A stretch of 64,000 nt of DNA, taken from NCBI GenBank assembly GCA_028284935.1, contig JANQQQ010000033.1, forward strand, positions 87,585 through 151,584. Direction: 5' to 3'. The notes under the pieces were generated by a model. The model did not search any database, was not told the DNA's origin, and saw only the letters and a program-made list of their open reading frames with translations. Each line of letters starts with the position of its first letter. The first letter of the stretch is position 1. Position numbers and translations under genes: made by a program. This document shows, in pieces, positions 9,048 through 17,169 of the stretch. Source of the DNA: Croceivirga sp. (GTDB taxonomy: Bacteria; Bacteroidota; Bacteroidia; Flavobacteriales; Flavobacteriaceae).

Positions 9048-9511
9048 TGGGATTCTACAAAATAAAAATCTATGAAAGGCAACTTGATAATTTGTTTAAT
9101 GAAGTTTCTCAGGTTCAAGAAGGTGAAATTAATAAAGCTCATCTAACAAGATACTTGTGCATTCGGACGTCTGGATATCTTGAGAATGTTACAAGAATTT
9201 TAATTGCTCATTTCTGCGATGGAACTTCACCACAACCTATCAATAATTATATTGCTAAAAGAACAAAATATATTACAAACTTAGACTTCAAGAGGTTAAA
9301 AGGACTATTATCTGAATTCGATATTAAATGGAGTCAAGAGTTTGAAAATCGATTGAGCGATCAACAAAAAAGTTCAATTAACTCGGTAATATCAAACCGC
9401 AATAATATCGCACACGGAAACCAGGACAGTATTACATATCGAGATATGGCTAGTTATTATCAAGACGTGAAAGATGTTTGTAACATTCTAATGGAAATTA
9501 TCAAAAAATAA
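9047..9511 (+). CDS. HEPN-domain protein, probable RNase/toxin partner (MAE_28990-like)
   Basis: This is a 154-residue all-helical protein. SNRNNIAHG near the C-terminus places Arg118, Asn119 and His123 in the Rx4-6H arrangement (RN-xx-AH), the catalytic signature of HEPN ribonucleases. The N-terminal helices contain a basic RYLCIRTSGYLE segment similar to MAE_28990/MAE_18760-type HEPN proteins, which are often encoded beside DUF262 genes. It is translationally coupled to the DUF262 gene (one-base overlap). The gene's stop codon (9509-9511) lies inside the right arm of the inverted repeat, so gene and repeat move as one piece. RNase activity and toxicity are inferred from the motif only. Confidence 0.85.
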   Translation: MGFYKIKIYERQLDNLFNEVSQVQEGEINKAHLTRYLCIRTSGYLENVTRILIAHFCDGTSPQPINNYIAKRTKYITNLDFKRLKGLLSEFDIKWSQEFENRLSDQQKSSINSVISNRNNIAHGNQDSITYRDMASYYQDVKDVCNILMEIIKK

Positions 9512-9522
9512 TTATGCCCAAC
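9508..9522 (-). repeat. right arm of 15-bp perfect inverted repeat
   Basis: ATAATTATGCCCAAC is the exact reverse complement of 7950-7964 and includes the HEPN stop codon. GCCCAAC (9516-9522) fits the R'' consensus RYYYAAC of attC sites. In an integron cassette the end of a cassette complements its own start, because they are joined in the excised circle; that is exactly the relation seen here, extended to 15 bases. Confidence 0.75.
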
Positions 9523-9570
9523 AACGTATTTAATCCATTTAAAACGGCTCATATACAACACCGTTAATGA
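9508..9570 (+). other. attC-like recombination site (candidate)
   Basis: GCCCAAC is followed directly by AACGTATTTAAT, a spacer, and then AACGG (9543-9547) facing CCGTT (9561-9565) around a 13-base loop. This gives an imperfect foldable element of about 60 bases at the 3' end of the cassette, as expected of attC. The distal core GTTRRRY is degenerate here (GTTAATG), so the site is at best diverged. No integron integrase gene is in the window. Confidence 0.35.
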
Positions 9571-9592
9571 AAAGTATTAGAATTTCAGATAA

Positions 9593-10210
9593 ATGCAGGA
9601 TGTAAGTGATATATACAAAAGCCTAACAGAAGTTATCAAGCGAGAAAGAAAGAAAAGTACACAGGCGGTTAAGAAGAGTGTTAAGAGTAGACCTTGGAAC
9701 TTTTACTTCAAGAAAGAGGGAATCTCAGAATTTTTAGCCAATGGTGCACCCGATAAAACGAAAGATCTATTTGCAACAAACGAATTCATCAACACATTGA
9801 AAACTTATAATGAGTCAGAATTAAAATTGATAAAAGAGTTTTCTGAATTAAATATCAAAATTCATAAAGAACATAGCATAGAGTTATTGACTTTCAAAGC
9901 AATGAAAGTTTTAGCTATTATCGGATCCGTAGTTCTATTTTTAATGAGTATTGGGAAACTAGAAAGTGTGACTCAATTTTTAAAGCTTTCTTACAATAGA
10001 TTATCAGCTTCAAGTCAAGATTTAATTAATTTTTTGCACGTACCCTTAGCAATCCTTGTACTAGGAATGATTTTGTTTTTCATTTCAATGATTGCTCGAG
10101 TTCATTATTTAGCAGAGGCGATTGAGTTGGATAATACTCTAGCGAAAGCCATCATAAACTTGAAGCTCACGAATGAGAATAAAAGAAAAGCTGCCACAAA
10201 CACAGTGTAA
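9593..10210 (+). CDS. two-TM protein of unknown function downstream of the DUF262-HEPN pair
   Basis: This is a 205-residue protein. The first 100 residues are cytoplasmic, basic (RERKKSTQAVKKSVKSR) and then helical/charged. TM1 is at about 103-122 and TM2 at about 148-170, separated by a short loop, with a helical tail ending in KRKAATNTV. I do not recognise a family. It shares the low GC and strand of the preceding pair and starts 81 bases after the HEPN stop, just past the attC-like element. It may be a second cassette or a membrane component of the same unit. Two-TM proteins are common membrane-acting effectors in defence loci, but nothing in the sequence proves that role. Confidence 0.7.
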   Translation: MQDVSDIYKSLTEVIKRERKKSTQAVKKSVKSRPWNFYFKKEGISEFLANGAPDKTKDLFATNEFINTLKTYNESELKLIKEFSELNIKIHKEHSIELLTFKAMKVLAIIGSVVLFLMSIGKLESVTQFLKLSYNRLSASSQDLINFLHVPLAILVLGMILFFISMIARVHYLAEAIELDNTLAKAIINLKLTNENKRKAATNTV

Positions 10211-10235
10211 AAAGCATTAAACGCATTTTACACTG
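10203..10235 (+). terminator. stem-loop over the stop codon, probable bidirectional terminator
   Basis: CAGTGTAAAA (10203-10212) and TTTTACACTG (10226-10235) form a perfect 10-bp stem with a 13-base loop. The stem includes the stop codon of the two-TM gene and lies between it and the convergent hemL gene. It has no long T run outside the stem but A/T tracts within it, so it could work in both directions. Confidence 0.5.
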
Positions 10236-10262
10236 ACCCCTCAAGCAACAAAAAGGCCAACC

Positions 10263-11540
10263 TTAAAAAACAGCCCTCACCGCCTCTAACGTTTTGGCCA
10301 AATCCGAATAGCTCAAGGCATCATTTAAGAAGTAACTTTCAAAAGCCGAGGGCGGCAAATAGATGCCTTGGTCGAGCATCCCGTGAAAGTATTTTTTAAA
10401 GGACTCATTGTTTCCTTTGGCTGAAGAAGCAAAATCCACTACCTGGTCGTCACAAAAATGCACGGAGACCATACTGCCAAAACGGTTGATCTGGTGTTCC
10501 ACGCCTTTTTCCGTCAAGACCTCAGCAATACCCTCGTGAAGAAAGGCCGTTTTTTTAGCTAAACTTTCAAAAACTTCGGGGTGTTGGTCAATCTCGGTGA
10601 GCATGGCCAGTCCAGCACTCATCGCCAAGGGATTGCCACTTAGGGTCCCCGCTTGGTACACTGGTCCCTCTGGGGCCAAGTGTGCCATAATTTCCGAACG
10701 TGCCGCAAAGGCCCCTACTGGCAATCCGCCCCCAATGACCTTTCCAAACATGACAATATCAGCATCAATGCCCAAAGCTTCCTGGGCGCCCCCTTTGGCC
10801 AATCGAAACCCGGTCATCACCTCATCAAACAGCAACAAAATGTCTTCCTGGGTACAGAGCTCTCGGAGACCTTTGATAAATGTATCCTCGGGTATAATGC
10901 ACCCCATATTGCCGGCCACGGGCTCCAAGATAATCGCGGCGATTTCCCCTGCATTGGCTTGGACCAATGCCTTGACCCCTTCCAAATCGTTGTAATTGGC
11001 CAAAAGGGTGTCCTTTGCCGTGCCCTGGGTCACCCCGGGGCTGTTGGGACTGCCGAAGGTCACCGCCCCACTCCCTGCTTGGATCAAAAAGGAATCGGAA
11101 TGGCCGTGATAACAACCCGAAAACTTGATGATTTTGTCCTTCCCGGTATACCCTCGGGCCAATCGCACGGCACTCATACAGGCCTCGGTCCCGGAATTTA
11201 CAAACCGAATCTTATCAATATTCGGCACCATGGAAACCGCCAGCTTCGCCAGTTCCGTCTCAATCTCGGTAGGGATACCAAATGAGGTGCCCTTTTTGGC
11301 CTTTTCAATGACCGCTTTCAAGACAGGTTCATGGGCATGGCCAAATAAAAGGGGGCCCCAAGAGGAGATATAATCAATATACTGATGCCCATCGGCATCA
11401 TATAAATAGGCGCCTTTGGCCTCCTTCACAAAAATAGGCTCCCCGCCTACGGCTTTAAACGCACGAACAGGGGAATTAACCCCCCCAGGAATGTATTTTT
11501 TAGCTTCTGCAAAAAGCGCACTGCTTCTTTGATACCTCAT
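10263..11540 (-). CDS. hemL: glutamate-1-semialdehyde 2,1-aminomutase
   Basis: This 425-residue fold-type I PLP enzyme converts glutamate-1-semialdehyde to 5-aminolevulinate in the C5 route to haem. Diagnostic segments are [10 protein letters not shown] (19-28), FVNSGTEA (113-120), [12 protein letters not shown] (236-246) and the PLP lysine Lys267 in [14 protein letters not shown]. The length and N-terminal [16 protein letters not shown] are standard for HemL and distinguish it from general class III transaminases. It is the last gene of a minus-strand run with the glucosaminidase, ACC-deaminase-like and HEKIH genes, but is separated from them by an 88-base gap carrying a palindromic repeat, so it may be transcribed separately. 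Confidence 0.97.
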   Translation of the reverse strand: MRYQRSSALFAEAKKYIPGGVNSPVRAFKAVGGEPIFVKEAKGAYLYDADGHQYIDYISSWGPLLFGHAHEPVLKAVIEKAKKGTSFGIPTEIETELAKLAVSMVPNIDKIRFVNSGTEACMSAVRLARGYTGKDKIIKFSGCYHGHSDSFLIQAGSGAVTFGSPNSPGVTQGTAKDTLLANYNDLEGVKALVQANAGEIAAIILEPVAGNMGCIIPEDTFIKGLRELCTQEDILLLFDEVMTGFRLAKGGAQEALGIDADIVMFGKVIGGGLPVGAFAARSEIMAHLAPEGPVYQAGTLSGNPLAMSAGLAMLTEIDQHPEVFESLAKKTAFLHEGIAEVLTEKGVEHQINRFGSMVSVHFCDDQVVDFASSAKGNNESFKKYFHGMLDQGIYLPPSAFESYFLNDALSYSDLAKTLEAVRAVF

Positions 11541-11559
11541 AAAATCATCTTATGTCGGT

Positions 11560-11618
11560 TCGAGCGGAGTCGAGAACGTTTTTGACGCTCCCTTGGAAAG
11601 CATCTCGACTGCGCTCGA
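11560..11618. repeat. REP-like intergenic palindrome
   Basis: TCGAGCGGAGTCGAGA (11560-11575) and TCTCGACTGCGCTCGA (11603-11618) are 16-base inverted arms with one mismatch, separated by 27 bases. This TCGAG-type palindrome is typical of dispersed intergenic repeats in flavobacterial genomes. It lies between hemL and the upstream glucosaminidase gene, where it could stabilise or terminate transcripts. Confidence 0.7.
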
Positions 11619-11628
11619 TGTGACACTT

Positions 11629-12474
11629 TTACTTCGTTTTTATTTTGCGCAAATTGAGTACCTGCCCAATCGCCAAAGTGGTACTTCCCAAATTATTCAA
11701 ACGCATAATTTCCTCCACAGGCACGGCGTATTTTTTTGAAATGGCGTAGAGCGTATCCCCTTTCACCACCACATGGGTAAATACATCATACCTTTTGGGC
11801 TTTCGCACCGTTTCCAGTCCCCCGTCAACTACCTCTTCATCATATTGGTCCAAATCATAGCGCTCAATCAGCGCAATCAGCTTTTGGGGATATTTTTTAT
11901 CCGTAGCGTAGCCTGCTTTTTTTAGTCCATACGCCCACTTTTTATAGTCGTCCCTACGGTAGTTGAACAGAAAACGATACCGACTCCGGGAGGCCAGAAA
12001 AATACTGTGGTCCCGAAACGAGAACATGGGATGATTGTATTTCCGAAAACACTCCCCCTTGGCATCGTCATCATGGAAGTCGTAATCGCCCTGCCATCCC
12101 TTATGGCATTTGATCCCAAAATGATTGTTCGTCTTTTGCGTCAGTTGTCCCTTTCCTGAGCCGCTTTCCAAAATACCCTGCGCCAAAGTAATGCTGGCTG
12201 GAATACCGAAGGCCCGCATTTCATATTGGGCAATCTGTGCAAATTCATTGATATATTCCCGGGTGTCCGCAATAGGGAATTTCTTAAAATAGCCGGGGTC
12301 CTCAGGTAAGGGATAAAGTTCCGAGGTATTGAACTTGGTCGTTTCAATTCCGGAATTGGGTTGGTATACCCCCTTTTTTTGGGGTTCAGTATTGACCGTA
12401 CGGGCCGACCTTTTCTTGGCCCCACATCCAACGAGCAGTAGTAGTAAAACAAGTCCTAAAAAACGTGCAATCAT
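11629..12474 (-). CDS. lipoprotein glucosaminidase with C-terminal LysM
   Basis: This is a 281-residue cell-wall hydrolase. The lipobox LVGC puts the lipidated Cys at 17. A FlgJ/GH73-type N-acetylglucosaminidase domain (about 75-210) carries the catalytic Glu in ILESGSGKG and the NNHFGIKCH motif. A LysM domain (about 230-278, VVVKGDTLYAISKKY through LNLRKIK) binds glycan. It cleaves the beta-1,4 bond after GlcNAc in peptidoglycan, probably anchored in the outer membrane. Its start overlaps the end of the ACC-deaminase-like gene by four bases, so they are co-translated. Confidence 0.93.
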   Translation of the reverse strand: MIARFLGLVLLLLLVGCGAKKRSARTVNTEPQKKGVYQPNSGIETTKFNTSELYPLPEDPGYFKKFPIADTREYINEFAQIAQYEMRAFGIPASITLAQGILESGSGKGQLTQKTNNHFGIKCHKGWQGDYDFHDDDAKGECFRKYNHPMFSFRDHSIFLASRSRYRFLFNYRRDDYKKWAYGLKKAGYATDKKYPQKLIALIERYDLDQYDEEVVDGGLETVRKPKRYDVFTHVVVKGDTLYAISKKYAVPVEEIMRLNNLGSTTLAIGQVLNLRKIKTK

Positions 12475-13376
12475 AAATCGATTAACGGTAAATTCTTCTT
12501 TTCCAATACACGGTTCATGCCAAAAATCCCTTGTAACCCTCCGGTATGGACGGCCAAAACCCGGGTATTGGCTGTAATTTTTCCCTTTTTCACCCTATCC
12601 AAAATGCCAAATACCAGTTTCCCCGTGTAAATGGGGTCCAAAGGGATACCCGTGCTTTTCTTGAAATTATTGATGAATTCCACCAGTTCCCGATTGACCT
12701 TGGCATATCCCCCAAAGTGATCCTCAGGGACCACCTCCCAATTGGATTTATTTGCGAATTTACGAATGTCTTCTTTTAAGAAATCCCCTTTAAGGGCAGA
12801 AAAACCCAAAACCTGTTGATGTGTCCTGGAAGATTTGATGAGTCCGGCCATAGTTCCCCCGGTTCCCACAGCAGTGGCAATGACATCAAAATGGGCGTCA
12901 GCATCCGTCAATATTTCTTCACAACCCTGCACCGCGAGGGTATTTGTCCCCCCCTCGGGCAAAAGATAAAACAGTCCAAACTTTTCCTCTAGCAACGCAA
13001 TAAAGTGCTCATTTTCCTTATCCCTATAGCGTTCACGTGGTACAAAATGAAGGTGCATTCCATGGGAAGCGGCTAGTTTCAAGGTTGGATTTTGTTGCCA
13101 TTTGTTTTCCAATTCCTCCCCACGGATAACCCCAATGGTGTTAAACCCTTCCTCTTTTCCCACACAGGCCGTGGCCGCAATATGGTTGGAAAAAGCGCCA
13201 CCAAAGGTGAGCAGGGTCTTATGTTGTAAGCGCTTCGCTTGGAGAAGATTGTATTTTAATTTTCGATACTTGTTCCCCGAGATGATCGGGTGGATTTCAT
13301 CTTCACGCTTGATGGAAAGTGCAACCCCATTCTTTTCCAAAATGGGCAACCGAACTTCCTGGTTACGCGTTTTCAA
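12471..13376 (-). CDS. 1-aminocyclopropane-1-carboxylate deaminase/D-cysteine desulfhydrase family PLP enzyme
   Basis: This 301-residue fold-type II PLP enzyme has SGNKYRKLKYN, in which Lys36 is the expected Schiff-base lysine, and FGGAFSNHIAA (58-68), which binds the phosphate/substrate carboxylate. ATAVGTGGTMAGLI is the glycine-rich phosphate loop. Family members deaminate ACC or D-cysteine; the substrate cannot be read from the motifs, and bacterial short forms often prefer D-cysteine or D-serine. It lies three bases after the HEKIH gene and overlaps the glucosaminidase gene by four bases, in a tight operon of apparently unrelated functions. Confidence 0.88.
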   Translation of the reverse strand: MKTRNQEVRLPILEKNGVALSIKREDEIHPIISGNKYRKLKYNLLQAKRLQHKTLLTFGGAFSNHIAATACVGKEEGFNTIGVIRGEELENKWQQNPTLKLAASHGMHLHFVPRERYRDKENEHFIALLEEKFGLFYLLPEGGTNTLAVQGCEEILTDADAHFDVIATAVGTGGTMAGLIKSSRTHQQVLGFSALKGDFLKEDIRKFANKSNWEVVPEDHFGGYAKVNRELVEFINNFKKSTGIPLDPIYTGKLVFGILDRVKKGKITANTRVLAVHTGGLQGIFGMNRVLEKKNLPLIDL

Positions 13377-13379
13377 AGG

Positions 13380-13712
13380 CTACGGACGAAAGATGAAGTT
13401 CAAAAAGCTATACGGTTTTCTTCGATCGGGGTATCCCAAATCCTTTTCATGGGCGTAGGCTTCCCGTTCAAAGCTGATATTTTGGTAGGCCCTGTAGCTG
13501 TTCAGGTATAAAACGGTACGTAACAACCATTCCCCAATGTACCATATGTAGAAGGGTATCACCAATAGCTCCGACTGCTGTTTCAAATGGATTTTTTCGT
13601 GATTGATCAATATGGAATCTTCTTTGTAAACGGGCTCCTTAACGAAGATAAAAGGCCAGAGGGTGAGCCCCACATAGTTCTTTCGGAAGAAATGTTTAAA
13701 AACCAATATCAT
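13380..13712 (-). CDS. small protein with zincin-like HEKIH motif
   Basis: This 110-residue protein has HEKIH (38-42) in an INHEKIHLKQQ context, followed by a hydrophobic helix (about 49-70), then FEREAYAHE with Glu84 placed like the third zinc ligand of M48/M56-type metallopeptidases. It has the minimal ligands of a gluzincin but far fewer residues than a normal protease, so it may be a minimal membrane-associated peptidase or an inactive relative. The basic C-terminus ends LNFIFRP. It is the first gene of the operon running through the ACC-deaminase-like enzyme and the glucosaminidase (three-base gap to the next start). Confidence 0.75.
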   Translation of the reverse strand: MILVFKHFFRKNYVGLTLWPFIFVKEPVYKEDSILINHEKIHLKQQSELLVIPFYIWYIGEWLLRTVLYLNSYRAYQNISFEREAYAHEKDLGYPDRRKPYSFLNFIFRP

Positions 13713-13837
13713 ACTTCAGTTCTTTTTGAACCTGTTTTGATGGTGGGGTGAACAAATATAGTTTTTTCTATTGGTGAATAGGATAAGGAAGCGATTAAGG
13801 GTTCATTTTATGGGACAAAACCCTAAGAACTCCTTAA

Positions 13838-14053
<216 letters not shown>

Positions 14054-14127
14054 GCGGTTTTCGGCATAATATTTGTGATGTTTTTTCAGAAATGTGCCCC
14101 GCATTGATAACTCAAAAATTGTGTAGT

Positions 14128-14739
14128 ATGAAAAAGATAAAAATAGTCCTCCTGCCATTTCTGGCGCTGGTTTTTCTAAGTTCCTGTTCCTCGGTGCGCG
14201 TCGTAGCCGATTATGACCGTGAAGCCGACTTCAACGATTACAAAACCTATGCGTTTTATAAAACCGGCATCGACAGGGCACAAATATCGGATTTGGACAA
14301 AAAACGTATTCTTAAGGCCATTGAAACGGAAATGGCCAACCGCGGTTTTACCAAATCGCAAAATCCCGACGTGCTCGTCAGCATCTTCACGAAGGAAAGG
14401 GAGCAGGTGGATATCTACAACAATAACTTCGGTTGGGGCTGGGGAGGCTTCGGTTGGGGTGGCTGGGGCTGGGGCGGCTTTGGCGGCTGGGGCTGGAATC
14501 CATGGATTTGGGGCCCTGGATGGGGTGGTGCCTGGGGACCCAACGTATCAACCCGTACCGAAGGTTCGCTCTATATCGACCTTATCGATGCCAATGACAA
14601 GGAATTGGTGTGGCAAGGTAGGGGCGTAGGAACGCTGAATAACATTAAAAATATTGACAAGAAGGAGGAACGCATACGCAAATTTGTTTCTGAAATCCTT
14701 TCTGAATATCCACCGGAACGCAGGATTGCGTCAAATTAA
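14128..14739 (+). CDS. DUF4136 lipoprotein with Gly/Trp-rich insert
   Basis: This is a 203-residue lipoprotein. The start at 14128 gives KKIKIVLLPFLALVFLSSC with lipobox LSSC. DUF4136 features are VVADYDREADFNDYKTYAFY near the N-terminus and SLYIDLIDANDKELVWQGRG near the C-terminus. Between them, at about residues 102-138, is a low-complexity insert made almost wholly of Gly and Trp, typical of some Bacteroidota members and likely surface-exposed. The role is unknown; it is a periplasmic or outer-membrane-attached protein. A strong inverted repeat follows the gene. Confidence 0.9.
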   Translation: MKKIKIVLLPFLALVFLSSCSSVRVVADYDREADFNDYKTYAFYKTGIDRAQISDLDKKRILKAIETEMANRGFTKSQNPDVLVSIFTKEREQVDIYNNNFGWGWGGFGWGGWGWGGFGGWGWNPWIWGPGWGGAWGPNVSTRTEGSLYIDLIDANDKELVWQGRGVGTLNNIKNIDKKEERIRKFVSEILSEYPPERRIASN

Positions 14740-14757
14740 ATTTTTGAAAGAGGTACG

Positions 14758-14819
14758 AAACGAAGAATCTGCGCATATAGTTTGAGTGTTTATTTTAGCA
14801 ACCAGCAGGTTCTTCGTTT
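14758..14819 (+). terminator. long inverted repeat after the DUF4136 gene
   Basis: AAACGAAGAATCTGC (14758-14772) pairs with GCAGGTTCTTCGTTT (14805-14819) over 15 positions with one G-U, around a 32-base loop, and ends in a T-rich tract. It fits a transcription terminator or 3' stabilising hairpin. Confidence 0.5.
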
Positions 14820-14917
14820 TCCTTTTCATTCTGCCATGGCACCGAACCCATACTTCTCTTCCTCCTTATTTTTTGCAGCCATTCTTTTTATCTTTAGGGG
14901 CAACCATGTTATAGGCA

Positions 14918-15394
14918 ATGGGTTATCATCTAGCACAGGCGAATATCGCGAAGTTTAAGGCAACATTGAACCACCCCATTATGAAGGAATTTGTGGATTT
15001 TTTGGAGCCTGTCAATCGATTTGCCGAGGAAAGTGAAGGTTTTGTTTGGAGGTTGAAGGATGACCACGGTCGGTCCGCCTCTTATATTGAATCGCCATTC
15101 AAAGATGAAATGATGGCCGTGAATATTAGTGTTTGGGAAGATCTGGAGTCTTTTAAAAACTTTGTCTACGGATCGGTCCACCATTATTTTTTACGAAACA
15201 AAAGAAAATGGTTCGATCTAAAGGGTCCCTCCCAATTTGTGTTATGGTGGATGCCCAAAGGAACGGTTCCCACCTTGGACATGGCGAAGGAAAAATTGGA
15301 ACTTCTTGAAAAAAACGGCCCCTCTCCCCGAGCCTTTACGTTAAGGGAGTTTTATGATTTCAAGGGCAATAAAGTGGTGGCAGCCCCACGTTAA
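14918..15394 (+). CDS. DUF3291 domain protein
   Basis: This is a 158-residue cytoplasmic protein of the dimeric alpha/beta-barrel-like DUF3291 family. It has HLAQANIAKFKATLNHPIM at the start, a central NISVWEDLESFKNFVYGS-HHYFLRNKRKWF segment and FVLWWMPKGTVPT. The family is related to ABM/antibiotic monooxygenase-type folds, but no reaction is established. The gene is five bases upstream of the aromatic amino-acid hydroxylase gene, so the two are very probably co-transcribed, and a link to aromatic amino-acid metabolism is possible. Confidence 0.88.
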   Translation: MGYHLAQANIAKFKATLNHPIMKEFVDFLEPVNRFAEESEGFVWRLKDDHGRSASYIESPFKDEMMAVNISVWEDLESFKNFVYGSVHHYFLRNKRKWFDLKGPSQFVLWWMPKGTVPTLDMAKEKLELLEKNGPSPRAFTLREFYDFKGNKVVAAPR

Positions 15395-15399
15395 AAACA

Positions 15400-17169
15400 A
15401 TGATTATGGAAACAGCATACGAAAGCAATCCGGTTTTGGACAAACTTCCAGAACACTTAAGACAATATATCAAACCCCAAAATTATGGGGAGTACACCCC
15501 CATTGACCAAGCCGTATGGCGTTATGTGATGCGAAAAAACGTGGACTACCTCAGTAGGGTAGCCCATACCTCTTATGTCGAGGGGTTGGAGAAAACGGGA
15601 ATCTCCATCAACCAGATTCCCAACATGTACGGGATGAACCGTATTCTTAAGGAAATTGGGTGGGCAGCCGTGGCTGTGGATGGTTTTATTCCGCCATCCG
15701 CCTTCATGGAATTTCAAGCCTATAATGTATTGGTGATTGCTTCGGATATTCGGCAGCTGGAAAATATTGAATACACTCCCGCACCCGATATTATCCATGA
15801 AGGGGCAGGACATGCACCAATCATTGCCAATCCGGAGTATGCGGAATACCTAAGGCGGTTCGGGGAAATTGGTGCCAAAGCCATTTCAAGTTCCAAGGAC
15901 TACGAGCTTTACGACGCCGTTCGCCATCTTTCCATTATTAAAGAAGCTGAGGGAACGCCTAAAGCCGATATCGAAAAAGCCGAAAAGCATATTGAACAGC
16001 TACAGGAAAACATGGGGAAACCCAGTGAAATGGCACTCATACGAAACCTACATTGGTGGACCGTGGAATATGGACTCATCGGCGAACTGGATAACCCCAA
16101 AATTTATGGCGCTGGCTTATTATCCTCCATTGGAGAAAGTACCTGGTGTATGACCGATAAAGTAAAGAAACTGCCCTACACCCTGGAAGCGGCCCACACC
16201 TCGTTTGATATTACAAAACCCCAGCCCCAACTTTTTGTGACACCCAACTTTGCCCATTTAAGTCAGGTTTTGGAAGATTTTGCCAATACCATGGCCTTGC
16301 GCACCGGAGGATTAAAAGGAGTGGACAAACTGGTTGCATCAAAAGCCTTGGGAACCGCAGAGCTCAGTACGGGCCTTCAGATTTCAGGCTGTTTTGGAAA
16401 CATCATCTCCCACGAGGGAAAGCCCATTTACCTAAGGACCATAGGGCCAACAGCACTATCCTACAGGGAAAAGGAACTGGTAGGGCATGGGATTGAACAA
16501 CATCCAGAAGGGTTTGGCTCCCCTGTGGGGAAACTTAAGGGCATCAATCTGGCCATAGAAGATATGAGTCCCCGGGATTTGAAGGCTTATAACATTTTTG
16601 AGGGGGAACGAATCACCCTTGAATTTGAAGGGGGCGTAAAAGTGGAGGGGGAAATCGTAACCGGAACCCGCAATCTTAAGGGAGAAATCATCCTTATTAC
16701 CTTTAAGGACTGTAGGGTAACCCATGATGACTCCATATTGTTTTTACCGGAATGGGGCCTGTACCATATGGCCGTTGGGGAGAACGTAGTTTCTGCCTTT
16801 AATGGGCCTGCCGACCTTAAAAGTTTTGACCTTATTTCCCACGAGCTATCGGATGCTACCATCAAAAAAAATAGGGATGGTGAAATTGTAAAATTGGAAG
16901 GGTATTACCAGCAAGTCCGGCACTATCGTGAAGGTAAGACCTCCTATATTTCCAGAGGAAAATTATTCGAGGAATTCAAGGAACTATTTCCCAACGATTG
17001 GTTGCTCCCAGTGGAACTTTATGAATTGGCGATCAAGGGAAACCGCTCAGAACTAGCGAAGGATATTAAAACCCATCTTGAGGCCATAAAGCAAGAACGA
17101 CCCAAAGTAGGACACCTTATTGATGACGGCCTCCTCTTAGCCGAAAAAAGTCTAGCGGAGCAATCGTAG
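15400..17169 (+). CDS. aromatic amino-acid hydroxylase (phenylalanine 4-monooxygenase-like), extended form
   Basis: This 589-residue enzyme belongs to the biopterin-dependent hydroxylases. The iron ligands are visible: His133 and His138 in IIHEGAGHAP and Glu221 in WWTVEYGLIG. A helical insert (about 180-205) lies between them. The catalytic domain ends near residue 330; the long C-terminal extension (to 589) is beta-rich then helical and is absent in the 260-300-residue proteobacterial PhhA, though typical of Bacteroidota members. It should hydroxylate phenylalanine to tyrosine using a pterin and oxygen; the exact substrate is inferred. A second Met two codons in (15406) is an equally possible start. 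Its 3' end overlaps the convergent DUF4230 gene by 18 bases. Confidence 0.9.
   Translation: MIMETAYESNPVLDKLPEHLRQYIKPQNYGEYTPIDQAVWRYVMRKNVDYLSRVAHTSYVEGLEKTGISINQIPNMYGMNRILKEIGWAAVAVDGFIPPSAFMEFQAYNVLVIASDIRQLENIEYTPAPDIIHEGAGHAPIIANPEYAEYLRRFGEIGAKAISSSKDYELYDAVRHLSIIKEAEGTPKADIEKAEKHIEQLQENMGKPSEMALIRNLHWWTVEYGLIGELDNPKIYGAGLLSSIGESTWCMTDKVKKLPYTLEAAHTSFDITKPQPQLFVTPNFAHLSQVLEDFANTMALRTGGLKGVDKLVASKALGTAELSTGLQISGCFGNIISHEGKPIYLRTIGPTALSYREKELVGHGIEQHPEGFGSPVGKLKGINLAIEDMSPRDLKAYNIFEGERITLEFEGGVKVEGEIVTGTRNLKGEIILITFKDCRVTHDDSILFLPEWGLYHMAVGENVVSAFNGPADLKSFDLISHELSDATIKKNRDGEIVKLEGYYQQVRHYREGKTSYISRGKLFEEFKELFPNDWLLPVELYELAIKGNRSELAKDIKTHLEAIKQERPKVGHLIDDGLLLAEKSLAEQS

Noticed and set aside
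7950..9522. IS element or MITE
   Set aside because: No transposase and no target-site duplication outside the 15-bp arms; the enclosed genes are DUF262 and HEPN.
9593..10210. Transposase or integrase for the cassette
   Set aside because: The protein has two TM helices and no DDE or tyrosine-recombinase motifs.
14420..14540. Tandem DNA repeat or CRISPR-like array
   Set aside because: The repetition is a Gly/Trp-rich low-complexity stretch inside the DUF4136 coding frame; no spacers or direct-repeat spacing.
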